This document shows positions 1-11,340 of a stretch of DNA of 64,000 nt, piece after piece. A program made the translations under genes and the position numbers. Source of the DNA: Lingula anatina (Eukaryota > Brachiopoda > Lingulata > Lingulida > Lingulidae); NCBI RefSeq assembly GCF_001039355.2, contig NW_019775510.1, positions 10,235 to 74,234 on the forward strand, in the 5' to 3' direction. Under the pieces are notes generated by a model. That model did no database searches, was not told the DNA's origin, and saw nothing but the letters and a program-made list of their open reading frames with translations. The stretch's first letter is position 1; each line of letters opens with the position of its first letter.

Positions 1-1690
1 AATTGTTAAATAATTAATTTTAAAATTAAAAATTTTGTCCCTTTTTTTTTTTTTTTTTTTTTTTTTTTAGTTAAAATCTCTTTAGAGATTGTAACAGAGT
101 ATAGCCATCAATGGAGGTCACGTGGTCTGAAGACCAGCTCAGGTATCAGAATAATAGCTATAACTGCCGTTTTTGTGGTACAACAGAATATATTATATTT
201 CTGTGAGTTATTCACAATTTTTAATTGTGAAATATAGATCTCATACAAAGAATTATTATCCCTTTAATCAGGAAAAAAAGTTTTCTTATTCAGCTAAAGC
301 AAAACTAAGTTCACAACTACAATGTGCATAAACCAATGATTTAAACAACTTTTTCAATCACTGCATAATGTTTTTCTTTCTCTTTATCTCTACCAAAAAA
401 AATTTACCCAACAGAAACAAAATTAACCACTCTTTGTGTAGAACTCAGTTACATCTTTTAGACTAAATTTACAAGTGCTCATTAAATCTTGAGTTGGATA
501 CCACCACTATCCAAATATCTTAATACAATAAACGATACCTAAAACAGATACAAGTACTATGTACAGGAAATTTACTCCACCTGTCAGCCCCAAAATTATA
601 GAGTTTCTAACTCAAGTTTTGGATATTAAATTATAAAAAAAATCTGCAGTACATAAAGCCATGACACATACAATGGATGACATCACAGTGGAATAAATAA
701 TTCATTAAAATTATTGTTATATTATTACAACTGAAACTGCCTTGGATACAGTAGTAAATTATAGTCTTAAATGTTTTAAAACCCCATAAGCAAATTAACA
801 ACAATGAATGTGTACATTGTAGGCCTATGTCACACGTGGTATATCATCACCAAATGGTTCGACATTTTTCACTTAATGAATATATAATATTTTTACAATG
901 CAAACCAATACACTATGTCAATTTTCTCAAAAGTTGGTACTGTCTGAAGTAACTACATTCCAATATCAACATACATGCAATACTTCTGTCAGTTAAATTG
1001 ATACAAGAGTCACAACTTTATTCAACTGTTTTAAATAAATCCTTGATGCATAAAATTGCGCTTAAAAATATCAACCCAACACTTAAGTTTGCAATTTAAT
1101 GGTCACTAACAAAGGAAAATTTAGAATTGAATTTGACTGTCCCCGGCGGACCCATGTTTGCGAGCAGAGTGAGCATAATTTCCTTAAACAAAATAGGGAT
1201 GAATCGCCGTTTTAAATGGCCAGGAGAGTAAATACAAAATAAACTGTATATGATTTTGAAATATGCTAACACCGATGTCCATGTCGATCTAATAAATGTG
1301 TAGAGAAACTAAATCGACCATCAACTATAAGTTTTTAAAGTATGCTCACACTTATCTCCAAGTGGATCTGATGCCTGTGTAGTTTACCAAAACAAACGCA
1401 ATTTGTCACAAGTTGTGCCTAACTCCAGGCTGGTGGTATTGTTTGGTGATATTGCTTCTCCCTGTTGGCTTTGTATTATTGTAAATGAAATTAAATATAG
1501 TTTATAAGAGTCAACTCACAGTTTTGTTAGCTCTGTCTGTTAGCTCTGTCAAGATCTTTTAATGTAGGCACATGTAGAATGATACATATAGTTTAGATGG
1601 GAATGAGGGAATAAAGTCTAACACGGAACTTCTGAGTTGCTATTCCACTATTTCTGGCGAATTAAAGGTAACATGTTGATGAGCAAGCAG
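1..1690. other. AT-rich non-coding stretch downstream of the ROCO gene
   Basis: I see no convincing reading frame here. There is a long T run at about 47-69 and scattered A/T-rich sequence. The right end lies just downstream of the ROCO stop codon and probably holds part of its 3' untranslated region. Confidence 0.5.
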
Positions 1691-1696
1691 TTTATT
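1691..1696 (-). terminator. Candidate poly(A) signal AATAAA for the ROCO gene
   Basis: The minus strand reads AATAAA about 77 bases past the TAA stop of the death-domain exon. Position and sequence suit a cleavage signal. In AT-rich DNA the hexamer also occurs by chance, so this is only a candidate. Confidence 0.35.
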
Positions 1697-1772
1697 TGTC
1701 CCTCCTACTCCTTTTTTGTTTGGAATCGGTTTTTAATGATGTAAACTGATTTATAAGTTTAGGTTGTTTTCT

Positions 1773-2056
1773 TTAATTTATGTTTTGGTCTGAAGCAATA
1801 CTCTCGGCTAAGTCTTTACGACGAGCCCTTTCCAACGCTTCCTTCAGCATTTCCCGGCGCTCTTCATTGCTGCTAGCCCCCATTCCTTCTCTCCATTGAA
1901 ACAGCATATTGCGAATCTGACCAAGTGCGTCACTGGGGAAGTTGAGCTTGAAATGATCTATCTGAGGTCTCTCCACTCCAAGATAGGCAGCTACTTCCTC
2001 CCACTCGAATCCAATTTTTCTTGATAGATCGCATACCAAGGCATCAGGTGGATAGA
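1773..2056 (-). CDS. Terminal exon: death domain of the ROCO protein
   Basis: The exon begins after a CTTAGCAG acceptor; its first two bases complete a Val codon with the G left by the COR exon. It then reads VYPPDALVCDLSRKIG and ends at TAA (1773). The helical pattern with FEWEEVAAYLGV, the middle segment IDHFKLNFP and the late LFQWREG fits the death-domain fold, in which the W in the helix around LFQW is typical. A charged tail rich in E, R and K follows. Death domains pair with other death domains in caspase or NF-kB type signalling. The exact partner cannot be read from the sequence. Confidence 0.8.
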
Positions 2057-2224
2057 CTGCTAAGATATGAAAATGAAACAGTAGAATTCTTAAGAATCAA
2101 TCAACAATAACTGACATCATGTGCACATCAGACCCAATTTGATTAAACAATACCTTAAACTATGAGTGTTGTGATAACATTTCAAGCAGATTTAGGGGTT
2201 TCATATACGAAGCAATATATGAGA

Positions 2225-2258
<34 letters not shown>

Positions 2259-5200
2259 CTTTGCACTTGCAGAATCTATTCCAATTACTAACAGTTTCTA
2301 ATTAAGTTTGTTTATGCATAAGGGATCGGTTTTAGACATTCAAGTTAATTCTTGAATATATATCCTAATAACTGAGATGCCCAAACTATTATGCCATTCC
2401 TGTATATGTATGTGTTTTCATATGATTGCTGCATTATAGCTAAGCTACACGTGGTGATAAACATGCGTGGAATGCAATAGGCTTAGCAATGACTCGAGCG
2501 TCACTGCAAAAAGTATATCTATAAAGGCGTACATGTCTACTTGAAGAATTAAAAGAGTGACAAAGCAATGCCCATTAGGATCTTTAAACACTTACCAATT
2601 CTGGTGGAAGGAAATACTTTATTTTCATTATTCCTGAGCCACTTCCTGTACGGAGCAGTTTCATTAACCACTGGGCAGCCAGGTGGACATACGTCTTCCT
2701 TTTCCAAGATAACAGTTTTCAGAGTATCTTTCTTGTTAACCAATTCCTTCAGTTTTACCAGGCCGTGTCGAAAGCGAAATGCAATGCTGTACTTCAGGTA
2801 AGGGAAGTAGGCGTTGATAAGACGATATAACTCATGTGTAATGTAGCTTAGCACATTGAACGCATTATCGTCCTCGAGAGGATTGACATCCTTTTTCAAC
2901 GAGCCCACCATGAGTCTGAAGGTGCCATTTCCTTCGTTCCATAACTCCAATATTGTGTGGATTGAATCATCTACCTTGAAGCATGCAAAATTGCAGAATG
3001 GATTTTGGTCGTGAGATGACCACTTTCTGTAGCAGCAGACCACCAGGCGATGAAAGAGACCAGGGGGGCAGAATCCTCCGTCAAACATCAGGTATAATGG
3101 AGGAATCTTCTGCATCTTCAAATGATCTTCTGATTGACATTGGGGTTTCCCCAAATAAACTTCTGACTCTGAGTGATTTTTCAGCAAACAAGGTACCAAA
3201 TACTTCTTCCATTGACTGTCAGCACCTTCCTCCTGTAGCTCAACAAGTAAATCAAAGCGCTGACAAATGCGAAGAAGAATTGCCTTGTTTTCCTTCAGCT
3301 CGGCCTGTTCCTCCCACACAATGTCAATCAGGCGGTCATCCAGTTCTCCTCTGTCGTCCAGCAGATCCCAATAAACACCAACTTCTGGTTTTGAGCCCTT
3401 GTGGTACTTCTCTACTGTTATAAGGGATGCAAAGGCATCAATCAACCACTGGGGATCTAATATGATGATGTTGCGAGTGTCATCTTCATTGAAGAAAACA
3501 AGTTCCCCAAGATCGCTGTAGAATTTCAAAAAGTGAATTACCATTTCATCGTTCACCAGACCATATTGTTTTCCTATCTCAAGCACCTCTTCAAGACTGA
3601 GACACTTCCGAGTTTCGCTGATCTCCTCTAGTCTCTTTTCCAGAAGCACGTACTTCAACGGCTGCTCTTCACCCCAGTATGGTTGCTCCTTGATTGTTTT
3701 ACATATTTCTTGTCTTAACTCTTGTATTCCAGCGTCCTGAGGGTCGCAGTTGTTCACAGCATATAAATATGGCTGCACGTGCATGTCGTGTGCCGGTCTC
3801 CTGCGCAGGTATTCCTGAATTTCACTAAACCTTTCTTCTACTGCCTTCTTCCTTTCCTGTAAACCGAATGTAAGCCATATATTGAATAAATGACTTGGAG
3901 TTTAGAAACTTTTCAATGTAGTTTACGAAAGCTATCAAGAGCATTTTTTCTAATGTACTTAGACGACAATTGCTTTTAATAATAATAATAATAATAATAA
4001 TAATTTAACTCATATTTTGAGCCCCTACCTCTTCTGTATGTCCAAGTTTATCTCTGTGTGTCCCCACTAATAGGATTTTAGGACAAATATACTCTAATCC
4101 CAGGTGATCAACTATCTTAGTTTGCACATGGATAGAATTTTGCCAAAACTTTAAAAAATCTGAAAAGAAATGAACTTATATTACCTTCTTTACATAAAAC
4201 ATGCACCATTATATATATAGTCATTTTAATGTTTGCCTTTCTAAACCACACGTGACCTAAAATGCCACAGTGAGTTCTGTTAACATTCATACTAGGAGTT
4301 GTACATACATGAGAATAAACGTCATTTACAAAACATTATCGAATGCGTACCACCAACAGTGCTAGGGATGATATCCACTTTGATATCTTTAACTGTGCCA
4401 CCTCTCTTCACGTGGACGGGTGCATTTAAACCTTTGGTGAGGTCAAACACCAGTAAGTAGACAGCTCGCCAGGTGAGGAAAGTTTGATGTGTCGTGTAGA
4501 AAACATACTGACCGCCAAAGTCCCAGAGTGTCACTGATTCGTGGAATTGTGGAAGCCCGTCGCTCTTTTCAAGTATCTGTCTCACTGTTTCATCGTCTTC
4601 TTTAACCTCTATCAAAGCAGGCGCACTCCTTGACTTTGAAGAATTCTCTGCAAGTTAAAAAACATTTAAATAATTCGCGTTACCTCTTCCTGAGAAGAAA
4701 TATACCATACACACTTTTTGTTCAAAATGGTTGTCACACATAATATAATCATTCGTATTTTGTTACAAAAGTCAACTTTTCTTTGCTGTACAGTTGTATT
4801 TTTGCAGACACAAAATATCTAATCACTAGACATGCAAAAGAATAAAATAAAAAAAGCACGGTTATATAGCACATTTACTGTGGATGAGATATTTATCTTT
4901 AATATGTCCCCTGAAAATAACTTGTTTTGTATATGGATTCTATTAAAACAGAAAGGCTTTCAAGGCACCATGGTAGGTTACAATCAATTCCAAAATTCCA
5001 CACACATTTCTTTATTACGACTAGTATTCAACTATCATATCTACAGTAGGTGTGACCCCCATATGCAATACGCGGTAGGATCAATGATTGCTGGGCGACT
5101 TTGTTTTACTCTTGGGTCTAATCTTTTCTAAACTGTTTTAGATTTTCTTTTGCATGGTTTCTTCCGTATACAGTACTTACCGATTTGTCCCGGGAATGTT

Positions 5201-6486
5201 CAATATTATTCATATCAGGGGGTTTGGGTGGTTGGTCTCTTATCAAAAGTTTTTTTTTTTCGTGACAGACATTTAAGCCAGTTGGTTGACTGCAATTTAC
5301 TGAGGCTCCCCAGGTAGGCATGAGAACTCAGTCGTAGACCAATGTCAGTAGGTCCTGGCATGGTTTCACTTATACTTGGATGGAGGACATATCTCGCTAA
5401 CCCTAACTATCCACTTCATATCAAGGCACACATATCCCTTATATAGCCAAGTTAGCAACACTCATTCCCATACCCCAATACCCTTAACTTAATGTCGGAG
5501 CTGTCAAACGTTGACATTGCTTGTATCTGACAAATGTCAAATGATTAGGAAATACTGGGGAAATAGGAGCTAAATATTAACACACGCAGACCTCAAATGC
5601 TTAAAATATTGTTAAAAACAGATTTCCGAGGGAATTACAACCATTTTTGGGCAACCCTGAAAATGGATTAGAATGAAACAAACTAATCCCAAATAAATAA
5701 ATAAAATACAACATAATATATCATGTTTTAATCAATAAAATGCTAATTAGCAACACAACGTTGTAACGACTATGTCTAAAATATCTGCGTTCTACTCTTG
5801 ATACATATTCAGTATTCATACCGGATCCTTTGTATTTCTTGACGCCACTGGCAAGTGTATCACTATAGTAATTTTTGGTGAAGAACTCATCTGAAAAATA
5901 TTTTAAATGGACTATGCGGTCATCAAAATGCGACATTAATAAAAATAAACCGTTAAAGTACTTATAGTTTGTGCAGGTTTTTGTTATTTTTCGACATCTG
6001 GCTTACGGTTTGGACGTGCGGAATCTTAAAGGTTAAATGTCAAAAATGCATTCAATTTTGTGTTGTTATCAAGAACTAGAAGTTGCAGAGACATTGGGCA
6101 CTAGAAAAGGGTGAACAAATAAAAAACGGAAAGCAGAACAGCATGCAAGTACAAGTACTTATAGGGTATCCCATTAAGATATCAAAATTATTATATCTGC
6201 CCATTAATAAGGTGTGTTTCAAACCGTTCACTGCTGTTTATCACCTTGTCTTTTGAAGGTGGTCCCTGCTTTGTGTTTCTCCAGAACACATCCTGACACA
6301 GCAATACCATTTGTCACCAGGTCACCTTCAGTGAACTCTTCTCCCAGCAGATTTCGGCAAAGGTGTGTTTTCCCGATACCTCCCTGACCAACCACTATCA
6401 CATTGGCCTTGTACACTTTCTGCATCCCCTCCGCACACGCTGCTTGATATATAGCTTGACAAATGACAGCAGCAGATATGTCAGCG
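1773..6486 (-). CDS. ROCO family protein: Roc GTPase - COR - death domain (spliced gene)
   Basis: Six coding exons read leftwards: 6486-6245, 5890-5822, 4647-4351, 4159-4029, 3856-2596 and 2056-1773. All have AG acceptors and GT donors, and the codon phase agrees at every junction, giving about 760 residues. Domains in order: Roc GTPase with P-loop GQGGIGKT, DFGGQ switch II and THRDKL in the G4 position; COR domain with LDPQWLIDAFASLIT; C-terminal death domain. ROCO proteins are GTP-dependent dimerising signalling proteins; a death domain suggests recruitment into a cell-death or innate-immune complex in the cytoplasm. No LRR or ankyrin repeats are visible. The first exon reads openly upstream of Met (6425) to about 6486 and then meets a stop, so one or more 5' exons are missing or unrecognised. 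The broken neighbour to the right contrasts with this clean gene. Confidence 0.85.
2225..2256. repeat. (TG)n microsatellite
   Basis: About sixteen TG units with one C interruption near the end, in the intron between the COR and death-domain exons. Confidence 0.9.
2596..3856 (-). CDS. Large exon: COR domain of the ROCO protein
   Basis: The acceptor TTTACAG precedes GAAAGGAAG, and the donor is a consensus GTAAGT after ATTG (2594-2595). The exon is 1261 bp, so it leaves one base that the death-domain exon completes. It starts with a charged segment (ERKKAVEERFSEIQEYLRRR), continues with a helical winged segment (VLEIGKQYGLVNDEMVIHFL), then the COR hallmark IILDPQWLIDAFASLIT, and a beta-rich second half (PPLYLMFDGGFCPPGLFHRL). 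In known ROCO proteins COR mediates dimerisation and couples to Roc. Length and content are those of a complete COR domain. Confidence 0.85.
3978..4004. repeat. (AAT)n microsatellite in a ROCO intron
   Basis: Nine AAT units between the COR exon and the G4 exon. Confidence 0.9.
4029..4159 (-). CDS. ROCO exon with the Roc G4 motif
   Basis: Acceptor CTTTTCAG, donor GTAGGG. The 131-bp exon reads FLKFWQNSIHVQTK, a helix found late in Roc domains, then ILLVGTHRDKL. THRDKL occupies the place of the guanine-specificity motif NKxD, as in many ROCO proteins. Two bases at the start complete a codon with the G left by the previous exon, and the exon ends in phase 0. Confidence 0.8.
4351..4647 (-). CDS. 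ROCO exon with Roc switch II (G3)
   Basis: Acceptor ACTTGCAG, donor probably GTACGC at 4349-4350 (GTGGTA three bases further in would keep the same phase). The exon begins with a polar linker (ENSSKSRSAPALIEVKEDD), then SVTLWDFGGQYVFYTTHQ, the G3 DxxGQ motif and switch II, and VYLLVFDLTKGLN, the following hydrophobic strand. This is a clear Roc signature. Confidence 0.85.
5822..5890 (-). CDS. Short ROCO exon between G1 and G3
   Basis: A 69-bp exon with acceptor TTTTTCAG and donor GTATGA. It reads EFFTKNYYSDTLASGVKKY and is in phase with both neighbours: the leftover G of the G1 exon makes the Asp codon, and its own last G begins the Glu codon of the next exon. It is short, so the phase agreement is the main support. 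Confidence 0.7.
6245..6486 (-). CDS. ROCO exon with the Roc P-loop
   Basis: Reads ISAAVICQAIYQAACAEG then MQKVYKANVIVVGQGGIGKT. GQGGIGKT is the nucleotide-binding P-loop; HLCRNLLGEEF follows as the alpha-1 helix. The donor is CAAG|GTGATA. The acceptor is uncertain (AG at 6487-6488 or 6496-6497), and there is an in-frame stop about 30 bases further out, so the reading must splice to an upstream exon that I cannot identify. Met at 6425 is only an internal candidate start. Confidence 0.75.
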
Positions 6487-6599
6487 CTTTTAAAACTAAT
6501 ACATTTGGTATTTTAGGCAACCAGTCTAAAATGTATTTGGTTAAATGCCTAGAATTCAAAATTGTGCATTCATTGTATAAAATTTACATCTAGTTCCAG

Positions 6600-9104
6600 A
6601 CTTATGCAGACACTACCCGTAAAAGCAGTGTTAGGTAGACCATCGTGTATATAGGTATTAGATGACCATTTATAATTGAAAAAATAACTTTATTTTAACA
6701 TTTAATGAATATTATGCACATGCAATGATTATAGAGGCACAGAAATAAACAACAAAAAATATACAAAAAAGCATTAGGCAAGCATTAGACAAGCATTAGG
6801 CAGACCAGAAAAAAAAAAAAATATATATATATATATATATATTTCACAAGCAGTAAGTAGACCACATGTACTTGAATAAATATATCAAAGTCCAGCATTA
6901 GGCAGACTATATTAAAGTATACATTTGTTTGCTATTAATTATTGCATAATGTTGCCACTCACAGCAACCAACAGTTTAGCAGAGTAATTATTCTTGTTCA
7001 TGCAATCTTGCTATTATGTGTAATTTGGGAGACAATATGTTGTATACATTTGTGCTTTTATAATTAATGGGATTGTTTTAAAAAGCAATGTCTTCACAGC
7101 CTAAAAGCCAGGATAATTTTAGCAAATCAAAATTAAGTTTTGAGCACAAACCACAATTTATGTGGCATACATGTAACTAAACAGCAATAAGCAGACCATT
7201 TACACTATATATATATATAAAACCAGCATTAGGCAGACTTTATATCAAACTACATTTTTACTTATTTTTGCACTATGTTGGAACACAGAGTGCTTACCAC
7301 TCAGAATGATCAACACTTTGGCACATTTTAATTATTCATGTTATCTATTTTTTGTCATTTGTGGGACAGTATGTTGTATATTTTTACTTTTACAATTTAT
7401 GAGTATAATTTATGAGTGCTGTAACATACCATTCCTTTTCAACCAAAGAGCAAGGATAATTTCAGCAAAATAAAATTTTGACCTAATCCCACATTTTATT
7501 TTTATGTTACCCGTTATTGGATTTTTTTTTTTTTTTTGTGTGTGTGTGTGACATGAAAAACAACTAATATAAACAATATGTAAGGTCTTAACATATTTAT
7601 TGAGGTCACATCATTGAACAGTCTGGATGAATAACATGCACCAATCTACATAAGCATAGAAGAAAAAAAAAACAGACAGTGGACACAATTTAAGTGTAAC
7701 TTGTCTGCCACCAAGCACATTACATCATTGAACAATCTTCAAGAAATGGAACTTCACTGTTACTTCAAACAGTTAAATGTGTGAAATATTACTTCCAATA
7801 TTTTGGAGAGCAATCTTTGTGAAAAACTTAGTCAACTGTAAAATGAACTTGAAATGGAACACATTGCTTCTCCAAGCAACAGTTAAGTATGTGAAATATT
7901 ATCTCCAATATTTTGGAGAACAATCTTTGAGAAGAATTTCACCAACTGAAATATTGGAGGTAATATTTATATACTTTGCTGTTGTTTGAAGAAACATTGG
8001 TGTTCCATTTCAAGAACAGTCATCCTCCAACAGTTGGATTATATTCTTTGAAGTTTTTTATTAACATTTTCCCTCATTGTTTTTCTCTCATTGAATATCT
8101 TTATCCTGGTCTTTTTGTAGGCCTCTTGTAACTCCAAACTCTTGAGGCAGTGTGGCATGTAGCCCTCAAGAACTGTTATTATTTCTTTTTTACCTTCAAA
8201 GTAAATAAAAAATATATTAATATCATTAAAAAAGCCTCCATGAATCACAAAATTCAGTTTTGTTAGGCTGAATGATGTCATTGGTTGACCTCCTTACGTC
8301 CCCGTTACAGTTTTGGAAAATAAAATGTTAGAAAAATTATGTGCAATTTACTATTTTAGTTTGCGGGCCTGAATTTTAATAGTAAGTTATTTCCACTTAG
8401 ATACAGATATTCATTTTCCTTAAGTACACAATGTTTTTTGTCCATCTGGTATTGTTTACACGACTTCTGCCAAAAGCAATACAAATTTTCACAAAAATTG
8501 CATTTTCGTGGCAACATAGTTTTAATTTTCTCCTCCAGTTTAAAGAAAAAAAGTCATCTTTTCAATAACTATTAAGTACCAGTCTCTGTAAGAATCAGAA
8601 AAATAACATAGGGGCATTGGAACATGACCCTCCCAGATTTTGTTTTCTTTTAATTTATTGTGAAGAACTATGCTAAAAACTAATAAATTGAGCCCGAAAA
8701 GTTGCATATTTAAAATAATTTATTTTTTAGAGCGTTTTATATTTAAGCCTGAAATTTTTCTCCCATATGCTTTTCTATATAAAATGTTCAGGTAACCCCA
8801 TATTCACTGACAAATAACTCGTATGGCCGAGGTAGTTATGTAAGATGGCTATACAAGATGTTTACAGCATATATTCAGGTACCAAAAAATGAAATAAAAT
8901 TTTTTTCAAAACACAAAATGGTTAAATTACATTAAAAACAATCAACGCTAAAACTACACGAAAAAGACCATCTGCGCATGCGCAGTAGCGGTGACTGCTA
9001 AACTACGAACTCATTCAGATGTAAATAAATAGGCCGTTCCGAGATGAGCGGATAAGCTCCGCCCCCTTAGATACTGTTGCTAGGTGTAACAAGCAATAGT
9101 CAAA
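6600..9104. other. Repeat-rich non-coding stretch upstream of the ROCO exons
   Basis: Holds an (AT)n tract at 6821-6842, several scattered copies of a motif close to GCATTAGGCAGAC (about 6768, 6784, 6896, 7226), and near 7770-7960 two direct copies plus an inverted copy of a segment containing CTCCAATATTTTGGAG. 8001-8571 is the first copy of a duplicated block. No coding exon is recognised, although the 5' exons of the ROCO gene should lie somewhere to the right. Confidence 0.5.
8001..8571. repeat. Duplicated block, copy 1
   Basis: Nearly identical to 9468-10043, starting TGTTCCATTTCAAGAACAG. The few differences are single bases and short A runs. The second copy starts immediately after the single N at 9467, which points to an assembly overlap or an alternative haplotype rather than an old duplication. 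Confidence 0.85.
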
Positions 9105-9397
9105 ATGGCCACCGAGCAGACAAACATCGTGTCAGATTCCTTAGAGAACATACCAGAAAATATCGCAGTTAATTTCCTTCCGAATAGTGAATCTGTGTCA
9201 TAAAAGGCTCTTCAAAAAGGACTGAACTATTTTACGCAAGGTTATATTCACAATGTGAAGATTTCTGAGGGAAACGGAACAATTTATGGTGACGCACAAT
9301 GTTGGCGCTCGATGAGGAAAACTGAAGAACTGCACAAACTCCAAATCGAAATCGGCGATAAAATGTTGTCCGATTCATTTTGTTCTTGTAAAGCCAG
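9105..9397 (+). pseudogene. First exon of a SWIM-type zinc-finger protein, with in-frame stop and truncated
   Basis: ATG at 9105 opens MATEQTNIVSDSLENIPEN, and a TAA stop stands at 9201-9203. Directly after it, in the same frame, the reading continues KALQKGLNYFTQGYIHNVK, then GDAQCWRSMRKTEELHKLQI and SDSFCSCKAR, and ends at a strong donor CCAG|GTAAGT. The GYIHNVK, C-W-R-S-x-R-K-T/S-E and C-S-C-K-A pattern is that of SWIM domains in invertebrate proteins, where CxC is the first half of the zinc site and CxH should lie on the next exon. That exon is absent because the contig ends at 9467. The stop could be a true mutation or one wrong base. The role of such proteins is not known to me beyond probable nucleic-acid binding. 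Confidence 0.55.
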
Positions 9398-9467
9398 GTA
9401 AGTTTTTACATTTTCTACTTTTTTCTTACAATTAGATTCTTTTAGAGGTACAATTGTTGCGTACGCN

Positions 9468-10043
9468 TGTTCCATTTCAAGAACAGTCATCCTCCAACAG
9501 TTGCATTATATTCTTTGAAGTTTTTTATTAACATTTTCCCTCATTGTTTTTCTCTCATTGAATATCTTTATCCTGGTCTTTTTGTAGGCCTCTTGTAACT
9601 CCAAACTCTTGAGGCAGTGTGGCATGTGGCCCTCAAGAAATGTCATTATTTCTTTTTTACCTTCTGTGTAAATAAAAAATATATTAATATCATTAGCAAA
9701 GCCTCCATGAATCACAAAATTCAGTTTTGTCAGGCTGAATGATGTCACTGGTTGACCTCCTTACGTCCCCGTTACAGTTTTGGAAAATAAGATGTTAGAA
9801 AAATTATGTGCAATTTACTATTTTTAGTTTGTGGGCCTGGATTTTAAAAGTAAGTTATTTCCACTTAGATACAGATATTCATTTTCCTTAAGTACACAAT
9901 GTTTTTTGTCCATCTGGTATTGTTTACACGACTTCTGCCAAAAGCAATACAAATTTTCACAAAAATTGCATTTTCGTGGCAACATAGTTTTAATTTTCTC
10001 CTCCAGTTTAAAGAAAAAAAAAAGAGTCATCTTTTCAATAACT
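9468..10043. repeat. Duplicated block, copy 2, beginning at a contig join
   Basis: Second copy of 8001-8571, beginning one base after the N at 9467 and ending where both copies share TTCAATAACTA. It lies past the probable 3' end of the SET-recombinase gene. Confidence 0.85.
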
Positions 10044-10357
10044 AATTAAAAAATGCCATTGGATATTTGTACATGAAACTCTACAGATATACAGTTTGGA
10101 CAAAAATTGTATGAAGCCTGTAGTTCTAAATGTACACAACTACAATGTAACAATGTAATGTACTAATTGGCTATTCAATAAAATTGCACGTATGATTTCA
10201 AACGAAAAAAGTTGGCTGCTCTCTGTTACAAGTTCACCTTGAACCATATTGTCCAATTCTTCTAGTCATTACAAAAAAAAAATAAAAATAAAAAATACAG
10301 ACTCTTATATCTAAGAGGTACTATGCATGAAAATGACATATAATAAAATATGCTTAC
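10044..10357 (-). other. Possible last exon and 3' end of the SET-recombinase gene
   Basis: Reading leftwards, an AG at 10262-10263 would let the one base left over from the previous exon continue as KELDNMVQGELVTESSQL to a TAG stop near 10150. The acceptor lacks a good pyrimidine tract and the residues match nothing I recognise, so this is weak. Confidence 0.25.
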
Positions 10358-11139
10358 TTGGAAGCCTTCCTTTGTTATCCGCAGCCTTTAGGTGAGTACT
10401 TAAATATGGCAAAAAATGGTCTCTCAACATATTTGTGTCTTTAGCAGACCAGGCCACTGAAAGAACAAAAGCACATATATCTATAACATATTTGAATCCT
10501 CTATTTCAAAGTGATGGATACAATTTCCTTCTCCGATGACATTAGTTTTGCCTATAGGACTTTAGAAGCTTATAAAAAGAAATAGCTGTTCTGAATTTAT
10601 ATAGCTTACATTTCATTTTATAAAATAAAAGATAGCAATTGTTTACTTTTCTTATATGTTATTACCTGATACAGATTTCTTGCCCTCTACAATCAATGTA
10701 ACAGGATTACATGTTAGATTTGATTCTGAAAAGAAAATATATGTATACATCTTTTATTGATTGAAGCACTCTGCAAAGCAAATTAACCACATAATAACAT
10801 TTATTTTATTGGGAGGTGGACCATGCACATGTTGTTATGTCTGAATTATTAAACTTTATTTTTTGATTTAATATAAACAATTTCTGCAAAACAATGTTAA
10901 AAAACATAACAGGGAATATATACTTTATTCAATTGATCATTTTCCCAAATTCAGTGTAGTTGTAAAACTGTCACTGTGTTTTAACCACTTAAAAATGTTT
11001 TGCAAATAATATGATTATTTGGTAAAGGTATGCATGTTATTACCTGACTGAAGTTCTTCATTTTTACCAATCTCTTTAGTTTCAGTTGCACTTGCCTCAA
11101 CTGTTTGTATAGTGGTTAAATCCGTTTCTGGTTCTGGTA
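10358..11139 (-). CDS. C-terminal exons of the SET-recombinase gene
   Basis: Three exons with good TTTCAG acceptors and GTAATA or GTAAGC donors, all in phase: 11139-11044 (VPEPETDLTTIQTVEASATE, acidic and Thr-rich), 10725-10666 (ESNLTCNPVTLIVEGKKSVS) and 10456-10358 (VAWSAKDTNMLRDHFLPYLS then THLKAADNKGRLP). The last has a W followed by a helical pattern and a GRLP turn, which resembles a Myb/SANT-like module seen at the C-terminus of related animal proteins. They follow the recombinase exon through its donor at 11339-11340. Function unknown. Confidence 0.6.
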
Positions 11140-11340
11140 CTGAAAACAAAAACAAATCAATGTTTACTCATTTTAGTGACTGCATCTTGTCTTTTACAGA
11201 TCATGGATATCTAATGCATAGAAATATCTGTTTGGATTAAATGACAAATATTTTCAAATACAAAAAAAATGTTTAACATAGTCATGAAGAAATTAAGCAT
11301 ATTTTAAGTAAACATGTAATTATGAAATGAACACAATTAC

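Noticed and set aside
2983-3423. 146-codon plus frame opposite the COR exon
   Set aside because: It is the antisense of a clear COR coding exon.
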